Source: Lachnospiraceae bacterium (GTDB lineage Bacteria; Bacillota; Clostridia; Lachnospirales; Lachnospiraceae). Taken from it: a stretch of 64,000 nt of DNA. The position numbers and the translations under genes are program-made. Of this stretch, positions 25,438-35,822 are shown piece by piece. The stretch covers positions 62,001 to 126,000 of the forward strand of contig JAIDHX010000038.1 of the NCBI GenBank assembly GCA_029053015.1, written 5' to 3'. The notes under the pieces are model-generated. The model did no database searches. It saw only the letters and a program-made list of their open reading frames with translations, and was not told the origin of the DNA. Every line of letters begins with the position of its first letter. Within the stretch, counting starts at the first letter, position 1.

Positions 25438-28400
25438 CAGCCTTCCTCCTTGTTATAATAGTATATGGTTGCAGCTTTTTCCACTTCCCGCATGGAGTTC
25501 AGAGTCGGCTTCTCCCGGTCTTTACAATAACTATGATAATAATTCAGCAAGCGATTTCGATTCTCCACTCCCTTATCATTTGTATAGTATGACAAAGGTT
25601 TGGTATCCCTGCACAACTCGCGCCATCCCCTGATAAAATCGTCCATTTCTCGCTCTGCTTCCTCACAGACACGGTGATTTACTATCATAACCCTGTCAAG
25701 AATTTCTCTCTTCAGTTCCTGAATTTTTTCATCCGGGAACGAAATAATAGCACCTGCGTTTTTGTTGGCAGCCAATTCCTCATGCTGTAAACGCAGCATT
25801 CCAACCACCACTGCATGAAGAACCCTGTCCCTTGCCCGGGCTGAAAACGGAGTTGCCGTCGTTCCCTCGACATAACGATACATCTGCGAATGAAACCCTG
25901 TAAAATTCTCATAGTGTGACAAATCTCTGGGGCGATATGGATTATATACTGTAATAATCAAACCCGGATATGTACGCCCTACACGGCTGCTTGCCTGTAT
26001 ATATTCAGAATTCTGTTTCGGTTCTCCGGTAATTGTCATCAGTCCCAGCCGGTCAACATCCATACCTACAGCTATCATATTAGTTGCAATAACAACATCA
26101 TAACAACTTTGCTTGGGCTGTCCTGGTTTATACCCTTCCGTCAACTCCTCCAGAATTTTTGTAATTTCATATGAGGGAATGCGAGAGGTAATTTCTTTCT
26201 TCTTTGGCAGAAACCTTCTCAGCTCGTGACCATATCTCTTTTTCAGATTTTCAATTCGACTGGGGATGTCATCATCTAGCAGACGTACTGCGCCTCCCAG
26301 TTCTCTGATTGAGTTAAAATAACCAATTAATGTGTAATAAGGATCAACATAGTCTTTATATTCGTCATACTGGGCAAGTTCAAATACTGTCTGAAGAATT
26401 ATGGCATAAACCCGCAAAAGCGTTGTCTTTACAGATGAACCATTCCCACATATGCCGACATACTGTCTGAACGGTTTCTGCCCAGCCTGAGCCATTTCCA
26501 GAATCTTCTCCTCATCATTGATGCCATACGAACACTCTGGCAGCTTGATTTCCGTAATAAAATAAGAACTGCCCATATCAAAGCCATCCGGCGGAAACTG
26601 GGCGTAATCTTCACGCCCATACAGACAACGAATCTGCTCTTTTGCATTCTTGATTGTTGCAGTAGAAACAATATACTTGGGCTTTATTTTCTGCCCATCA
26701 CGATAAAAGGAACACAGCTCCTCAACAAGCTCCTCGTATCCTCCATATATCGTGCCAAGAGGTCCCGTAATCAGATGCAACTCATCCTGAATAATCAGCT
26801 CCGGCGGATAGAAAGGTTTAACAGATACCGGCTTAACTTGGGGCCATCCTTTAGTTGCTCTATGATAAGATACGTGTTCTTCTCCCTTTGCGATATAACC
26901 ACATCTGGAACAGAATCTATCTGCATTGCCAAAAAGTAATCCTGTCTGCTCATTCCATGGTAAAGTGGCAAATTTATCAACTGTGGCGATCACAATCGTT
27001 GGACACTTCCGATAGATTTCCTCATCAACCAAGTACACCGGCAAAGACACATCTTTATATTTGTAAAAATGACATCTACTGTTTGAACAGGTTATTTTTA
27101 CTGTTTTTGACGCAGGATCGATATCATAATCGCTCTCTTTAATCTCTCTCCCACAGCAGGGACATTTTATCAACTGTTTTGTCAGTTTTCTAATAAAGTC
27201 ACGTTGTTTTTGAGGATCTTCATAGTCACTGAATTTATTGGGAGTAACCTGCCCGCCGACCCAAAATCCGATAGCAAACCTCTGCTTTCCAAACAGATCC
27301 GGACGTTTCTCTCTGGTCATTTCCGCTGCAATAACCAATTTGATCAAACGATCACGCTGCTGCGTAGTAAGGAGGCGCAAAGTATATCTTAAAAAGACTG
27401 TCACGCCCCCATCCTTTTCATATTCCACTTCATCACTGGCAGTAAGACGACGGTAGGCCATAGTAAATGCAATCAACCCAAGATAAGCCTCTGTTTTTCC
27501 TCCTCCTGTTGGAAAATAGAGTAAATCTACGGTCTTGCGCTCCTTTGAATCAGGATAAATAATGCCTGTCAAATTCAGCAATACAAAGGCAATTTGAAAA
27601 GGACGCCATTCAGAATGATCCTTTTTCTGATAATCTGTCAGATTGCAGTCAATTCCCTGTCCGCTTTTCTTTGCATATGCGGATATACTTCGCTGCATAT
27701 ACATAACTTGGTTCATAAAACAGAATGCCTGAAATACAATCTGGTTATTCTCAATCAGATTAATCCCCTCATTCATCCTCCGACAGGCATTCTCACATTC
27801 TCTGATAATTGAGTTGCCTTTTTCTCTAAATACATCACGGGTCATATATTCATGTCCCCTCAGGCCGTCAATCCATTTTTGATAATCATTCGTCATTCTT
27901 CTAAGACGTGCAACGCTTTCTTCCCTGTTTTTCGGCCACATAAGAAACTGCATGGAAAAAGTATGCTCCGGAAAAGTACTGATCTGCGGACTTACATCGT
28001 TCATTTCATAATCAGGAATAAATGACGTGCGCACCGCGACAGCATTTTCACTTTCATCTGCTCTGATCCATATTGCAGCGCAGCCACGTCCCCTTGCAAA
28101 AACAGGGCGTGTCTCATAATAATATTCATCCTCCAGTTTATTGGAACGACACCTGTATTCAGGCACAAAAATCGGATTCAGATAATCATCGGCAAGCTGA
28201 ATCTCCACCTGAAACAATACCTGCTCGTATTCCTTCTCTTTCTCCGTTTTGGGTCTGCGGTTATACAAATACACCGAAATCATTTTATTCCCATCACTGA
28301 CAGGCATTTGGAAAATATGAAGCTGAAGATGTTCATCTTCTTCCAGACACATCTTTCTGGAGCGCTCAAATGATGCAAGATCAATATCAACAACAGCCAG

Positions 28401-28856
28401 ATGCTGTTCCCTGACATAGCGTGAACGTTTTACCTCTTTCTCCACGCCTTCCTTGGTCTCCAAAACCTTCTCCTGGGTCTTTTCATACGATCCCCACTTG
28501 ATACTGGCAGTTATAACAGATACATCAGCCCCGACATAACAGGTCAATCCACAGGAAGCCTGCTTTTTAAACTTACCCTGAGTCAGTACTTCGGAATCAT
28601 AATCCTCCTCACCTGTACTGCTGTCTTTTCTATCCTCAGTATAATATTCATTATTCATAAATTCCTGATCATCATATGTTTCATCTTCGCTGAATGATGT
28701 ATCTGACGGATAGAGCATGCCGGTGATATAGCTGGATGTGGGCACTTCATTCAATACCTCACATTCTTCCTGTGGTCCCATCAAGTCAACTCTCAACGCT
28801 TCCAGTATTTTTTCACGGACAGCCGCATGCTTAAAAGAAGCTGTGTTATCTGCCAT
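25437..28856 (-). CDS. drmA: DISARM helicase DrmA
   Basis: 1139 residues, the expected length. After an N-terminal domain of about 430 residues, SF2 motifs follow: Walker A FPTGGGKT at 448-455, the variant Walker B QDELH, and the motif VI region SSRVGRTYPG. A zinc-ribbon lies at about 570-610 (CPCCGRE, CSNSRC) and another at CSRCGY. DrmA loads on DNA with 5' overhangs in published work and discriminates foreign DNA with DrmB. In this operon it sits between the Res-like gene (1-base gap) and DrmB (1-base overlap). Confidence 0.94.
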   Translation of the reverse strand: MADNTASFKHAAVREKILEALRVDLMGPQEECEVLNEVPTSSYITGMLYPSDTSFSEDETYDDQEFMNNEYYTEDRKDSSTGEEDYDSEVLTQGKFKKQASCGLTCYVGADVSVITASIKWGSYEKTQEKVLETKEGVEKEVKRSRYVREQHLAVVDIDLASFERSRKMCLEEDEHLQLHIFQMPVSDGNKMISVYLYNRRPKTEKEKEYEQVLFQVEIQLADDYLNPIFVPEYRCRSNKLEDEYYYETRPVFARGRGCAAIWIRADESENAVAVRTSFIPDYEMNDVSPQISTFPEHTFSMQFLMWPKNREESVARLRRMTNDYQKWIDGLRGHEYMTRDVFREKGNSIIRECENACRRMNEGINLIENNQIVFQAFCFMNQVMYMQRSISAYAKKSGQGIDCNLTDYQKKDHSEWRPFQIAFVLLNLTGIIYPDSKERKTVDLLYFPTGGGKTEAYLGLIAFTMAYRRLTASDEVEYEKDGGVTVFLRYTLRLLTTQQRDRLIKLVIAAEMTREKRPDLFGKQRFAIGFWVGGQVTPNKFSDYEDPQKQRDFIRKLTKQLIKCPCCGREIKESDYDIDPASKTVKITCSNSRCHFYKYKDVSLPVYLVDEEIYRKCPTIVIATVDKFATLPWNEQTGLLFGNADRFCSRCGYIAKGEEHVSYHRATKGWPQVKPVSVKPFYPPELIIQDELHLITGPLGTIYGGYEELVEELCSFYRDGQKIKPKYIVSTATIKNAKEQIRCLYGREDYAQFPPDGFDMGSSYFITEIKLPECSYGINDEEKILEMAQAGQKPFRQYVGICGNGSSVKTTLLRVYAIILQTVFELAQYDEYKDYVDPYYTLIGYFNSIRELGGAVRLLDDDIPSRIENLKKRYGHELRRFLPKKKEITSRIPSYEITKILEELTEGYKPGQPKQSCYDVVIATNMIAVGMDVDRLGLMTITGEPKQNSEYIQASSRVGRTYPGLIITVYNPYRPRDLSHYENFTGFHSQMYRYVEGTTATPFSARARDRVLHAVVVGMLRLQHEELAANKNAGAIISFPDEKIQELKREILDRVMIVNHRVCEEAEREMDDFIRGWRELCRDTKPLSYYTNDKGVENRNRLLNYYHSYCKDREKPTLNSMREVEKAATIYYYNKEEG

Positions 28857-28857
28857 T

Positions 28858-31554
28858 TCAATCCTCCTCTACCCTTATAGGAACAGCTTTTCCCACAACA
28901 TATTTGAATGTATTCCCAATGATAATTTCCTGCCCCGGAACCAGCTTAAAGTGCCAGGGTTTATGGTCCGTATCGACATCCGTTGCACAGGAACACCATT
29001 GTATGGCTGATTTCGCTTTATCAATGACATCCGCATCGTCTGTACGGTTAGCCGCTTTGATCTCTATCATGTACTTTGCGTCATCCGTCTCCACAATAAA
29101 ATCCGGATTATATTGCTTACCAGCCTTATAAAACAGTCCCAGCTGGTTCAGTGGCGGCTTGATAAACCGCAACACTGCATCATCTTCCTCCAGAATCACA
29201 GAAAAACGGCGTTCATCATCGCTGTCAAAAGCATTCTGGCTGTAGTATGACTTTTTATATCCCTCAAAAACATATTGCCGGATATTCCTCTTATCACTTA
29301 TTTCCTTTGTATAATGCAAAACACCATTGTTCTTCCGGATGTTCTTTACACCGCTGCCAAAGACAATCAGATCTTTCTGAACATTATAGAGAAATTCTGT
29401 ATGTTCCTCCTTCGCGGCGTATATCTGTTTTCTTAAATCTTCCACAATGGCCGTAGCATATCGGCGTACAACCTTCTTTCTGGTCTCAAAGTCACCCTCA
29501 ATCAATTTAAGATACTGCTCCACCACATCTAGGATATAGTCAGCATCATCAGCACAGAATTCCGGAATTTCATCCAACAAAGCAGCTGCCAGAAAGTTCT
29601 CCGGATCATCCTCCATAAGGGCCTCCGCATCTACTGACGACAGAAGCCGGTCGTTTACCACATCATATCGTTCAATTTTAGAAGCGGCAACTTCAAAATC
29701 TCCAATGCCCCGGTAAACTGTAATCGGATGAAATTTTACTGTCGAACTGTAGCCTATCGTGATTTTCGGTACGGAAACTGCTACTCTAATCATATCCTCC
29801 AGTCGTTTTACAAACTCATCTTTTTTCAATGCAGGGGGCTTTGCTTTCTTTCCTGTTAATTCATGATCTGCACTGCCCGGACTGTCCTGCTCTACAGAAC
29901 TCCCTTCCGCTGATTTTGATGCATTATCAACATCCCCCATTTCCGTGCCAAACATCTCTGTTAAAGACATTTGTTGAAACTCATCCGCTTTCTCTTTCTT
30001 CGGCTCTGCTTTCCTGGCATAAGCCTGCAGATATGCGTTGTACAAAGCTGCCACTGATTGTGAATCCTTCTCACCAAGGTGCTGAAATGATACAATTTGT
30101 TCACTCTGCATGGCCGTATCTATAAAAGACAGCTGATAATCATCAAAACTTGTCTGAATTGATACCTGCTTCATATCGGGCAAATCCTCTGTATCAAGGT
30201 CACGATGCCGGAACACTGGATTATTCCTCAGATCATCTACAATCTCACGGTAATGCTCATGCGCCACAATATCCAGAGTATCAATCTCCTCAATTCCGGT
30301 AATTGAGTCAAAAGGAAGACGCAACCCCCTTCCAATCGTCTGTAGTGCCAGAATATCCGATTTTGCTGCATTCAACGGAATGATTGTAAACAGGTTATTG
30401 ACATCCCAGCCCTCTTTCAACTTATAGACATGCAGAACAATCTCAATCGGATTGGTATTTTCCTCAATCGTCAGCAGTTTCTGGATGTTTTCCTCTGTCT
30501 CCACACTGCCGGTACTGGAATCAATCTGAATGACCTTACCGATATAACGCCCGCCAAAAAACGCATCGGAATCTATTTTTTCCCTCACCTCTCTGGCATG
30601 TCCCGTGTCCCTGCAGGCAACCAAAACAATCGGCTTTACCTGTGGAAGATTGTTATCCATGCAGTATTTATATACAATGGATTTTCTTCTCTCATGAAGT
30701 CGTATGCCATCTTTCAGCTTCATTTCTTCAATATCAGCATCCGTATATCCTGCTGTATTTGTTCTCCCCATCACAACAGGAATCTTGAGGTATTTCCCGG
30801 CTCCCTCAGCCAATCCGTACTCAAAAATAACATTTTTATTGGTATTCTTGGGTGTGGCAGTAAACTCCAGACCCAAAATCGGATTTAGATAGTTAATAGC
30901 ATTCATTGAAGCAGGCGCATAATAACGGTGTGCCTCGTCCATGCAGATAACCAGATCATCAAAACAGCGCAACACATCCGAAAAAGAACCACCCAGATCC
31001 TCATTAAAAACATGGAATTTGAACTGCACATCTCCACGGGTGAAGATTTTGCCAATATTGAAGATAAACAATTGTACTTCCGAAGTTTTCTCCACGAACA
31101 GTTCTCCCTGTTCATATTTTACAGGGTAGCTCAGATAATTTTCGCCATCATACACCTTCGGCCTGCCCATTTCAGCTTCCAACCCACGAAACAAATACTT
31201 CGGGTGGCTGGGAGCTGATTCTGCCCGGAGTTTGTCATAGATGGTGTTGCCCGGGGCCAGGATCATGAAATGTTTATACCCTTTGGTTTTGTACAAATAA
31301 TAAATAGCTGCCCCCATCAGTCTGGTTTTTCCAATACCCGTAGCCATCGAAAAGCAGAACGAGGGGAAATCAAACTCTTTTGCCACCTGAATCGTATGAG
31401 GATTCTGGCATTGCACGGAAGCAATCTGTTCCGCCTCTGCTTTTGTTGACGTCTTATATTCCAACTGCTCACTGATTTGGGCAAAACAGCGCAAGGCATC
31501 ACACTGAGGTTCCCGCAGGCTCATGGCCCAGTTTATTCTGTCTACTGTGTTCAT
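28858..31554 (-). CDS. Type III restriction Res-like helicase-nuclease
   Basis: 898 residues. Helicase motifs: Walker A ATGIGKTRL at 71-79, DEAH in CMDEAHRYY near 205, motif III FTATP, and motif VI TIGRGLRLP. At the C-terminus, P817-D818 ... E831-I-K833 (in NPDFIVE and YMIEIKA) is a PD-(D/E)xK nuclease signature, as in type III Res subunits. Its ATG overlaps the stop of the methyltransferase as ATGA. Paired with the Mod-like protein it would translocate or slide along DNA and cleave unmethylated sites. Canonical DISARM does not include it. Confidence 0.88.
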   Translation of the reverse strand: MNTVDRINWAMSLREPQCDALRCFAQISEQLEYKTSTKAEAEQIASVQCQNPHTIQVAKEFDFPSFCFSMATGIGKTRLMGAAIYYLYKTKGYKHFMILAPGNTIYDKLRAESAPSHPKYLFRGLEAEMGRPKVYDGENYLSYPVKYEQGELFVEKTSEVQLFIFNIGKIFTRGDVQFKFHVFNEDLGGSFSDVLRCFDDLVICMDEAHRYYAPASMNAINYLNPILGLEFTATPKNTNKNVIFEYGLAEGAGKYLKIPVVMGRTNTAGYTDADIEEMKLKDGIRLHERRKSIVYKYCMDNNLPQVKPIVLVACRDTGHAREVREKIDSDAFFGGRYIGKVIQIDSSTGSVETEENIQKLLTIEENTNPIEIVLHVYKLKEGWDVNNLFTIIPLNAAKSDILALQTIGRGLRLPFDSITGIEEIDTLDIVAHEHYREIVDDLRNNPVFRHRDLDTEDLPDMKQVSIQTSFDDYQLSFIDTAMQSEQIVSFQHLGEKDSQSVAALYNAYLQAYARKAEPKKEKADEFQQMSLTEMFGTEMGDVDNASKSAEGSSVEQDSPGSADHELTGKKAKPPALKKDEFVKRLEDMIRVAVSVPKITIGYSSTVKFHPITVYRGIGDFEVAASKIERYDVVNDRLLSSVDAEALMEDDPENFLAAALLDEIPEFCADDADYILDVVEQYLKLIEGDFETRKKVVRRYATAIVEDLRKQIYAAKEEHTEFLYNVQKDLIVFGSGVKNIRKNNGVLHYTKEISDKRNIRQYVFEGYKKSYYSQNAFDSDDERRFSVILEEDDAVLRFIKPPLNQLGLFYKAGKQYNPDFIVETDDAKYMIEIKAANRTDDADVIDKAKSAIQWCSCATDVDTDHKPWHFKLVPGQEIIIGNTFKYVVGKAVPIRVEED

Positions 31555-33200
31555 TCCTGCACCTCCTCAAAATTACATTTGTTCAGCAGGTCTTTTGGAA
31601 TCCGTCTGACCTCCACATTGACCGGGAGATTCATATCACTCTGCATTCGCTTACAGTAGATCAATAAAGATTGATGCTCTCCAAGGTTCTTCATCAGTGA
31701 CTGAATATATTTCATGTTTACAAACTCCATTGTAACATGGATGAAGCGGTTTTCTGAGGAATGGCCATGGAATTCTCCCTCCGGGGCATATGTAAAACCT
31801 TCAATCTTGCAGATTGCTTCCGCTACCATGTCAAATGTGTAGGAGGGGTTAATCTGGTATACGGGCAGCTTGGGATTCTTTACGAGCAGTGGCTCCGCTA
31901 ATTCAAAAAATTTAAACCCTCCTCCTCCGTGCCAGTTTACACTCTTTGATATTCCAGTCTGCTCTCCGTTTACAACATTACACAAACGAATTTGACAATG
32001 AGTATATGCATGTTCACCCATTTCAATGCCAATCCATTTTCGTCCCATTTTATGGGCAGTTGCAGCCGTTGTTCCCGAGCCGAGAAAAGAATCCAACACA
32101 TAATCGCCAGGCTCTGTTGACATATCAATTATGCGCCGAAGTAGCTGTTCTGGTTTTTTGCTCCTCGGAAAATAAACTCCCCCTTCGTTTGCGATATCTG
32201 CTTTGGGTATTTCTCCATGTTTCCACAATGTAGTCATCTTCTGTGATTTAGTCATTTTACCTTCCGTCAAGGTAGTTGTATCCTTGAGCCATGAAAGAAG
32301 TTCACAGTTAAAATAATAAAGCGTTGTTTCTTCATCTTTATACTTTCCACGACTCGGCACATAATCCACTGAATAAAACTTATTTTTATCAAGCTGCGTA
32401 ATGATGTCGTTCTGAAATGCATTTTCCTTCTGAACCCTATTCCCACGAAACAAAGTTTCTATATGTTGCGCAAACAATTGTTTGATTTCCTCTTCTCTGT
32501 TTTGAGCATCTCGCAAAGAAATTGTTACAATATCCACTCCTGAATGTTCATAAATGCGTACCATTTCACCATTTGACTTAGCTTTAAATTCTTTTATCAG
32601 TTTTCGTGTACCAAAATTACTTACAAAGCGATTATATCGTTTGATAATATTAAATCCCACTTCCTCATAACTATAATTTACTTTTTCTGGCAAAATTCCT
32701 TTTTTGTATAGTAATATATGTTCAGTTGTATTTACCAGATACCCACCTTGTCCCAATCCAGCTACAGCTGAACGTTCATATGTTATATGTGATACAAAAT
32801 TTTGCCTTCCAAAAACCTCATCCAACATAACTTTACAATAATGCACCTCTACATCATCTAAATGCATCCAAAGCACTCCATTCTTTTTAAGCAATCGATA
32901 CATAATAGCAAGTCTGTCATGTATTAAATTAAGCCAAATAGAATGCTCTACATTATCATCATAAAAATCAAATGCTTGTCCTGTATTAAACGGCGGATCA
33001 ACATAAACACATTGAATTTTTCCACTAAAATCATTTTCCAAAGCACGCAGTGCAAGAAGATTATCCCCATGTATCAGCATGCAACCCGTATCATTATCTC
33101 CATATGACTTACTTTCATCCTCCACAAGGATTCTTGGTTCCAATTCCTGTACATCATACTTGCCAACCCAAGTCAATTCAAGCTTTCCTTTTTTCTGCAT
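31551..33200 (-). CDS. Type III Mod-like DNA methyltransferase (N6-adenine type)
   Basis: 549 residues, beta-class order: catalytic DPPFN at 68-72 comes before the AdoMet motif FLGSGTT at 372-378. The long middle segment (about 140-340) is the likely target-recognition domain. It belongs to the N6_N4_Mtase family (Mod of type III systems), not to the large PglX-like family to which reported DrmMI proteins belong. It is coupled to the Res-like gene by a 4-base overlap and follows the SNF2 helicase after 11 bases. Confidence 0.9.
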   Translation of the reverse strand: MQKKGKLELTWVGKYDVQELEPRILVEDESKSYGDNDTGCMLIHGDNLLALRALENDFSGKIQCVYVDPPFNTGQAFDFYDDNVEHSIWLNLIHDRLAIMYRLLKKNGVLWMHLDDVEVHYCKVMLDEVFGRQNFVSHITYERSAVAGLGQGGYLVNTTEHILLYKKGILPEKVNYSYEEVGFNIIKRYNRFVSNFGTRKLIKEFKAKSNGEMVRIYEHSGVDIVTISLRDAQNREEEIKQLFAQHIETLFRGNRVQKENAFQNDIITQLDKNKFYSVDYVPSRGKYKDEETTLYYFNCELLSWLKDTTTLTEGKMTKSQKMTTLWKHGEIPKADIANEGGVYFPRSKKPEQLLRRIIDMSTEPGDYVLDSFLGSGTTAATAHKMGRKWIGIEMGEHAYTHCQIRLCNVVNGEQTGISKSVNWHGGGGFKFFELAEPLLVKNPKLPVYQINPSYTFDMVAEAICKIEGFTYAPEGEFHGHSSENRFIHVTMEFVNMKYIQSLMKNLGEHQSLLIYCKRMQSDMNLPVNVEVRRIPKDLLNKCNFEEVQE

Positions 33201-33211
33201 CTGTATTCCTC

Positions 33212-35818
33212 CTAAAACCTGACCACAACCTTAACCATCAGCACTGGGGCACCAAGTTTATTTTTCCTTGATTCCATTTGAAGTTCTGCTGCTTGTCTAT
33301 CTACTGTGCCAGTAAATTCATGAAAACTTTGCAATAATTCCGTTCGGCTCTGCTCCAGATTTTCCATATCCTTTTTCAGGGAAATTTTCGCCTTGAAGTT
33401 CTTCTCTTTATCGTACTCTTCATGTACTACCGCAATTTTATCCTCTATCTCCTGAACCCGTATTGTAAAATCATCAAGACGCAATCTACGCCAGTTTTCA
33501 ATTTTATAATCTTCCCACAACAAAAGTTCACTCATATCTTCCTGTCTTTTGTTTAACAGGTATTTCTCCAGTGCATCCACACAAACCCCCGCTTCCGTGA
33601 CAAAAGGGCACGGTGACAGATTACTTTCACATACATTTTGCAATAGCTGCACCAATACACTCTCAAGATTTCTGCGAATCCTTAATTGTCTGTCCAATAC
33701 ATACAAAACCGGTTCCAACAGTTTTTGCCCATCATAAAACCCTCCAATCAGAAGGTATCCATGCCCCTGCAGTTCAGCCGGTTTTTTCTTCAGTTCATAA
33801 AGCATTGGATATTTCCCGGCAGTATTGCCATTCACACTGTTCCAGTATTCTCTATTCGTAAAATACTCCTGAACATCTTTCATCCGCTGCCTGAAAGCGT
33901 TTCTGTGTTCTTCTTCGTTTGTTTTTGAAAGCATGGATCGGAGTTGTAACGCCCTTACGCCCCTTTTCCGTTCCAATTCTTTCTCCAGCCCGGTAAACTC
34001 ACGGTTAAATTCTTTTTTATTGGAACACTGCTGATAAATCTGGAGAATACGCTTTTCAAAGTTCTCCCCACTTTCCAGCAGACCAATAGCCTTATCGGAT
34101 GCTCCAAATACACCCTCGAAAAGCTCAAACTTTTGAGCAAGTATCTCATATACGCGCCTGTCTGCAATGTTCTCCGTATTCAGAAGATTAATAACCATCA
34201 CATCCTGTTTCTGACCATATCTGTGGCATCTTCCAATTCGCTGCTCAATTCTTTGTGGATTCCACGGCAAATCATAATTGATGACTGTGTTGCAAAATTG
34301 CAGATTCAATCCTTCCGAACCGGAATCTGTGACCAGCAATATCTGATATTCATCTCGAAATGCTTCTACGATGGCATTCTTGATTTCAATGCTTCTGCCT
34401 GCAACAGGCATATTATAATGACGTGATCTCCATGCCCGATATATGTCTTTTGTTGTCTGATCATTCATATTGCCATTAAACAGAAGTATTTTTTCTCCAT
34501 ATCCGCAGGCAGACAGTTCATCAAAAAGATATGCCTGTGTTCGCAATGACTCCGTAAAAACAACAGCTTTATTATGTATACCCTGTTCCGACTGCTTTTG
34601 AAACGAGATAATTAGGGCTTTCTTCAATGCATTCAGCTTGGCATTTTGCCGGATGTTTTCAGCCAAAGAAATAATTCCATCAACTTCATCTATCTCCTTT
34701 TGGATAAACTCATTGACTTTTTCCCTGTCAAATAATTCTTCCTGTAACGCCTCCTCCGCTTCCTCATAGTCATCATCAAACATATTAAAGAAAGCATCCA
34801 GACTTTCATCTACACTCTCTACCCTCTGTGTCTGTTGCAACACAATTAGCCTACTCCGTAATACTTTGAAAGTCTCTGCCACCGCTTGGCTGGAAGATGC
34901 AAGGAGTTTACGAATTGCAATTGTTACCAAAGTTCTATTTGAAGCAGGAACTGCATACAATATATCTTTCTTCAGATAATTGTTGACAGCCACATACAAA
35001 GCTGCCTCCTGTGGTGATAGCCGGAAATCTACGGTGATCCCGATTCGGCTGCTAAACTGCAGATAATCAACAACTTCACTGCGAAGTGTACGCTGCACAA
35101 TCGGACTCAACTGGAATTTCAATACGTCATATTCTTCATCACGGATATACCGCCTGCTGAACACACGCTTGTCCAGAAATATTTCTGGATCAATAAACTG
35201 CACCAGTCCATACAAATCCCATAAAGAGTTCTGGATAGGGGTAGCTGTAAGCATCAGTTTCGGGATTCCTTTTGTCATCTGCAATATCCGTTCCGCCTGC
35301 TTGCTCCCTGCCTTGTGAACATTGCGCAGCTTATGCGCCTCATCAAATATCACCAGATCCCATTTTACATTGCTGAGAAGTGTGGTATTTCCAGCGGCAA
35401 AATTATATGATACAATTACAACGCTAAATTCCTTTGAAACCTCTGTATGATAGCTTTCAAGATTCTGCCTGTCCACAATTGCCGCTTCCATAGCAAACTT
35501 TTCATACAATTCTATCTGCCATTGTCTGCAAAGACTGGAGGGGATAATCAACAGCATTTTCCTGTAACCACTTTTATGTAAAAACCGCATGACCAGACCA
35601 GCTTCAATAGTCTTTCCCAAGCCAACCTCATCTGCCAGAATTGCCCCACCCAACTTTACCGCTTCCACTGCAAACATGAGTGCTTCAATCTGGTGAGGAT
35701 TCAAATCTATTTTATCATTATCAAGGCAGCTGTATGGACTGGAATCCAACTGTTGTCTTTTGATAATTGCGTATTCATTCAAAAGCGTGTGTTCATCCAC
35801 ACAGATTACCTCCTTCAA
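33212..35818 (-). CDS. drmD: SNF2-family helicase, DrmD-like (class 1 DISARM)
   Basis: 868 residues. The SNF2/RapA-like ATPase core has Walker A ADEVGLGKT at 62-70, DEAH at 159-162, LTATPIQNS, and a C-terminal helicase lobe with LLVTDSGSEGLNLQ and QRIGRCHRYGQ. A charged coiled-coil region follows (about 590-868). DrmD is the SNF2 helicase that marks class 1 DISARM; the match by context is good, though SNF2 proteins also occur in other defence systems. Confidence 0.82.
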   Translation of the reverse strand: MKEVICVDEHTLLNEYAIIKRQQLDSSPYSCLDNDKIDLNPHQIEALMFAVEAVKLGGAILADEVGLGKTIEAGLVMRFLHKSGYRKMLLIIPSSLCRQWQIELYEKFAMEAAIVDRQNLESYHTEVSKEFSVVIVSYNFAAGNTTLLSNVKWDLVIFDEAHKLRNVHKAGSKQAERILQMTKGIPKLMLTATPIQNSLWDLYGLVQFIDPEIFLDKRVFSRRYIRDEEYDVLKFQLSPIVQRTLRSEVVDYLQFSSRIGITVDFRLSPQEAALYVAVNNYLKKDILYAVPASNRTLVTIAIRKLLASSSQAVAETFKVLRSRLIVLQQTQRVESVDESLDAFFNMFDDDYEEAEEALQEELFDREKVNEFIQKEIDEVDGIISLAENIRQNAKLNALKKALIISFQKQSEQGIHNKAVVFTESLRTQAYLFDELSACGYGEKILLFNGNMNDQTTKDIYRAWRSRHYNMPVAGRSIEIKNAIVEAFRDEYQILLVTDSGSEGLNLQFCNTVINYDLPWNPQRIEQRIGRCHRYGQKQDVMVINLLNTENIADRRVYEILAQKFELFEGVFGASDKAIGLLESGENFEKRILQIYQQCSNKKEFNREFTGLEKELERKRGVRALQLRSMLSKTNEEEHRNAFRQRMKDVQEYFTNREYWNSVNGNTAGKYPMLYELKKKPAELQGHGYLLIGGFYDGQKLLEPVLYVLDRQLRIRRNLESVLVQLLQNVCESNLSPCPFVTEAGVCVDALEKYLLNKRQEDMSELLLWEDYKIENWRRLRLDDFTIRVQEIEDKIAVVHEEYDKEKNFKAKISLKKDMENLEQSRTELLQSFHEFTGTVDRQAAELQMESRKNKLGAPVLMVKVVVRF

Positions 35819-35822
35819 TTCC

